Assembly: GCF_016597785.1 (NCBI RefSeq) | Contig: NZ_JAENJG010000001.1 | Location: forward strand, 558,001 to 622,000 | Length of the DNA: 64,000 bases | DNA from: Leucobacter sp. L43 | Lineage (GTDB): Bacteria; Actinomycetota; Actinomycetes; Actinomycetales; Microbacteriaceae | Direction: 5' to 3' | In this document: piece after piece, positions 62,023 to 64,000 of the stretch | Position numbering within the stretch: position 1 is the first letter of the stretch | Layout of the letters: every line of letters begins with the position of its first letter | Position numbers and translations under genes: made by a program | The notes under the pieces: model-generated | Told to the model about the DNA's origin: nothing | Seen by the model: the letters and a program-made list of their open reading frames with translations, nothing else | The model's database searches: none

Positions 62023-63183
62023 TCAGACTCGGCGCTCCAGCAGCACCATGACCTCCAGATGGCGGGTGTGCGGGAACATGTCGAACACCCGAGCGCCGCG
62101 CACGCGCCAGGACGGCATCGCCGCGAGGTCGGCGGCGAGACTCTCCGGGTTGCAGCTCGAGTAGATGACGCGGTGCGCCGGTGCGCGCTCGATCCAGGCA
62201 GCCAGCTCGGCACCGATGCCGCGTCGCGGCGGGTTGACGATGACGGTGTGCGGCGTCTCCTCCGCGGGAGCCCCGAGCGCGTAGGCCGTCGCGTCGGCGG
62301 CGACGAACTCCGCCGCGATCCCGGCGTCTGCCGCGCTGCGCCTGGCCGATTCGACCGCGCTTTCGCTGATCTCCACCCCGAGCACGCGCGGCATCGCGGC
62401 CGCTCCAGTGCGCGCGGCGGCGGCGCAGTGCAGTGCGAACCCCCCGACTCCGCAGTACAGGTCCCAGATCGAATCGGGGCCTTCCGAGGCGACCCAGTCG
62501 GCGGCCTGCGCGTACAGCGCCCGCGCGACGGCGGTGTTCGTCTGGAAGAAGCTCTGCGGTCGCAGGTGCAGCGAGACGTCTCCCAGCCCCATCTCGAGAG
62601 ATGACCCGAGCAGCAGCTCCTCTCGTTCCCCTTCCAGCACCGCCTTGTGCTCTGGCAGGAGGTTCACCGATACGACGGCGGCGCGCGGCACGCGTTCCAG
62701 CAGGTCGGGGAGCGCCTTCCGCAGCACGTGCAGCGCTTGCTCGGTGCGCGTCACGAACCGCAGCATCAGGTCGCCCGAGGGCGCGAGGGTCAGGTGCACG
62801 AATTTCAGCTCACCGCGACGGCGCGGCACATCGTACGGCGCCAGCCCCGTCGCCTCGATGAACGCGGCGAGCTGCGGGATGGCGTGTCGAATGCCCGGCT
62901 CCTGTATCAGGCAGTCGCGCAGGTCGATCCCATCGCCGTCCCGTCCGAGGATGCCGAGCGTCACCGAACCGGGTCGCCCGCCGACCACGAGCTTCGCCTT
63001 GTTCCGGAAGTCGGCGGTGCCGCCGCGCACACTCGGCAACCACAGCGCCTCCGGCACCTGGGGCAGCAGCTGCCGGCAGCGCCGCTCCTTGTCGGTGAGC
63101 TGCGCGGGATACGGGGTCTCGATGAGCACGCACGACCGGCAGCGCCCCGCCTCGAAGTACGCGCAGTGCGGAAGAGTCGACAT
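62023..63183 (-). CDS. rlmC: 23S rRNA (uracil-5)-methyltransferase, RlmC type
   Basis: The enzyme uses S-adenosylmethionine to make m5U in 23S rRNA (U747 in E. coli). It has 386 residues with no TRAM domain. The N-terminal cysteine set (C-x6-C-x-x-C, about residues 7-18, with the fourth at about 91) fits an iron-sulfur cluster. The methyltransferase core has DLYCGVGGFALH (SAM binding), VVNPPRRG and SSCNPESLAADL with the catalytic Cys. It starts eight bases after the ferritin-like stop and may be co-transcribed with it. Confidence 0.85.
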   Translation of the reverse strand: MSTLPHCAYFEAGRCRSCVLIETPYPAQLTDKERRCRQLLPQVPEALWLPSVRGGTADFRNKAKLVVGGRPGSVTLGILGRDGDGIDLRDCLIQEPGIRHAIPQLAAFIEATGLAPYDVPRRRGELKFVHLTLAPSGDLMLRFVTRTEQALHVLRKALPDLLERVPRAAVVSVNLLPEHKAVLEGEREELLLGSSLEMGLGDVSLHLRPQSFFQTNTAVARALYAQAADWVASEGPDSIWDLYCGVGGFALHCAAAARTGAAAMPRVLGVEISESAVESARRSAADAGIAAEFVAADATAYALGAPAEETPHTVIVNPPRRGIGAELAAWIERAPAHRVIYSSCNPESLAADLAAMPSWRVRGARVFDMFPHTRHLEVMVLLERRV

Positions 63184-63191
63184 CGGCGGCC

Positions 63192-63911
63192 TCAGGCGGT
63201 CAGCCCCAACCCGTCCATGCGGCGGATGTGGTCGGCGATCAGCTCGGTGAACACCGGTTCGACCTCGCTCGCGTCGAACTCGCGATGCTCGCTCAGCGAG
63301 AGGACGGCGCGGGAGACGAGCAGGGTGTCTCCGACCAGGCGTCTGCCCCAGACGGCGAGCCAGCTCGAGAGGAGTTCGTCGGCTGCGAGCGCATCCTCGA
63401 GCAGCGTCTTGAGCTCGGGTCGGCCCGTATCGTTGCGCAGGATCGCCGTCGCCTCACTGCGGTAGCCGTCCTTCAGCCCGCCGGCGAGGCTGGCGAAGAA
63501 GTCGTCGAAGAGCCCGCCCACCAGGTACAGGGAGAGCACGTGCTGATGCCAGTCGCCCGTGTCGATGCGTTCGACGTAGGAATCGATGACGGGCGAGAAG
63601 GGCTCCATGACGATGTGCGGCTCGTGCCCGCGTGAGCGGATCTCGCCGGTGAGCTGCTGGTGCTTCGCGAGCGTCTGCCCGGCCACGCGAGCCAGCACGT
63701 CTTTCGCCTCGAGCGACGGCGCTCCCGAGACCGCGCGCGTTGCGGCTTCGTACAGCTCGAGCTGCAGGTAGGCGGTCAAGCCGAGGAACGGCATGATCCC
63801 CGGAGCGAATTCGGCGAGCTCGACCCGCTCGGCCTCAGCGGCGTCTCCGCGCGAGCGCATCTTGCGCGCGGGCGCGTTCTTCCGGCGCAGGCCCTTGATC
63901 CACTCGAACAC
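63192..63911 (-). CDS. Ferritin-like-fold protein
   Basis: The product is 239 residues from a GTG with TAAGCT exactly six bases upstream (leaderless). It is a helical, soluble protein with carboxylate/histidine-bearing helices: LGLTAYLQLELYEAATRA, AGQTLAKHQQLTGEI and FDDFFASLAGGLKDGY, consistent with a four-helix diiron or MiaE-like fold. It corresponds to Rv3210c by position and size. No partner redox gene is visible; the substrate is unknown. Confidence 0.82.
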   Translation of the reverse strand: MFEWIKGLRRKNAPARKMRSRGDAAEAERVELAEFAPGIMPFLGLTAYLQLELYEAATRAVSGAPSLEAKDVLARVAGQTLAKHQQLTGEIRSRGHEPHIVMEPFSPVIDSYVERIDTGDWHQHVLSLYLVGGLFDDFFASLAGGLKDGYRSEATAILRNDTGRPELKTLLEDALAADELLSSWLAVWGRRLVGDTLLVSRAVLSLSEHREFDASEVEPVFTELIADHIRRMDGLGLTA

Positions 63912-63917
63912 CCTGCC

Positions 63918-63923
63918 AGCTTA
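63918..63923 (-). promoter_or_regulatory. -10 hexamer of the ferritin-like gene
   Basis: TAAGCT (63923-63918) with six bases to the GTG at 63911, the same hexamer and spacing as pncB. Confidence 0.5.
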
Positions 63924-63948
63924 CCGTCGTCGCGCGTCCGCCTTGGAA

Positions 63949-63954
63949 TAGACT
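63949..63954 (+). promoter_or_regulatory. Possible -10 of a rightward gene beyond the window
   Basis: TAGACT on the plus strand faces away from the ferritin-like gene. No start codon follows before the right edge. Synteny with mycobacteria predicts a DEAD-box RNA helicase next (Rv3211), but nothing in the last 46 bases proves it. Confidence 0.35.
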
Positions 63955-64000
63955 GGCGCCGAACGTACATCACCGCCGGAGCCATCGGAGCGCCGGCCGC

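Overview
The window is high-GC DNA from an actinobacterium, most likely a member of the Microbacteriaceae; I cannot resolve the genus. The evidence is a pyrH/tsf/rpsB/xerC/dprA block in the usual actinobacterial order, small families typical of the phylum (DUF2469, DUF3039, DUF3107), an AdnAB-type helicase-nuclease, a small protein of a family I know mainly from Microbacteriaceae (near 15.8 kb), and many genes that appear to be transcribed without a leader. I see no insertion sequence, prophage, CRISPR array or plasmid function. This is ordinary, densely packed chromosome.

Layout. 1-4.8 kb: a truncated membrane/lipoprotein-like gene and, divergent from it, a 1060-residue DivIVA-headed coiled-coil protein. 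4.8-7.2 kb: an alpha/beta hydrolase, ribonuclease HI, a small zinc-ribbon protein and a secreted transglycosylase. 7.2-12.0 kb (minus strand): a four-repeat DivIVA-like protein, cdsA, frr, pyrH, tsf and rpsB. 12.3-19.9 kb: an M23 peptidase, xerC, a PAS-GGDEF-EAL cyclic-di-GMP protein, the small Microbacteriaceae protein, dprA-comM-yraN (overlapping stops and starts) and a DUF2469 gene. 20.0-25.8 kb: the SOS mutasome imuA-imuB-dnaE2 behind a perfect LexA box. 25.8-30.1 kb: pncB, DUF3039 and an ABC exporter pair. 30.2-36.6 kb: a cell-wall glycopolymer (teichoic-acid-like) cluster with a TagGH/Wzm-Wzt exporter, two glycerophosphotransferase-type proteins (one with a duplicated domain) and a family 2 glycosyltransferase. 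36.7-41.9 kb: an HtrA-type protease and a 1139-residue surface protein with a thioester-domain signature and a LATTG sorting signal. 42.1 kb: initiator tRNA with promoter and terminator. 42.4-63.9 kb: a block that resembles the M. tuberculosis Rv3193c-Rv3211 neighbourhood (UPF0182, Lon-like PDZ protease, DUF2342 zincin, UvrD-like helicase, NudC, AdnB-AdnA, DUF3107, ferritin-like), plus coaBC and an RlmC-like methyltransferase.

How the genes work together. The 7-20 kb block serves translation, phospholipid and nucleotide synthesis, chromosome-dimer resolution and DNA uptake or processing. imuA-imuB-dnaE2 would give damage-induced mutagenesis, and AdnAB with the UvrD-like helicase would process double-strand breaks. 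The 30-42 kb block builds and decorates the cell envelope. The points most worth following up are the thioester/LATTG surface protein, the degenerate APH-fold protein inside the AdnAB locus, the cysteine-free NudC, the orphan TOMM-docking-like protein, the duplicated-domain glycerophosphotransferase, and the recurring -10 hexamer six or seven bases before start codons.
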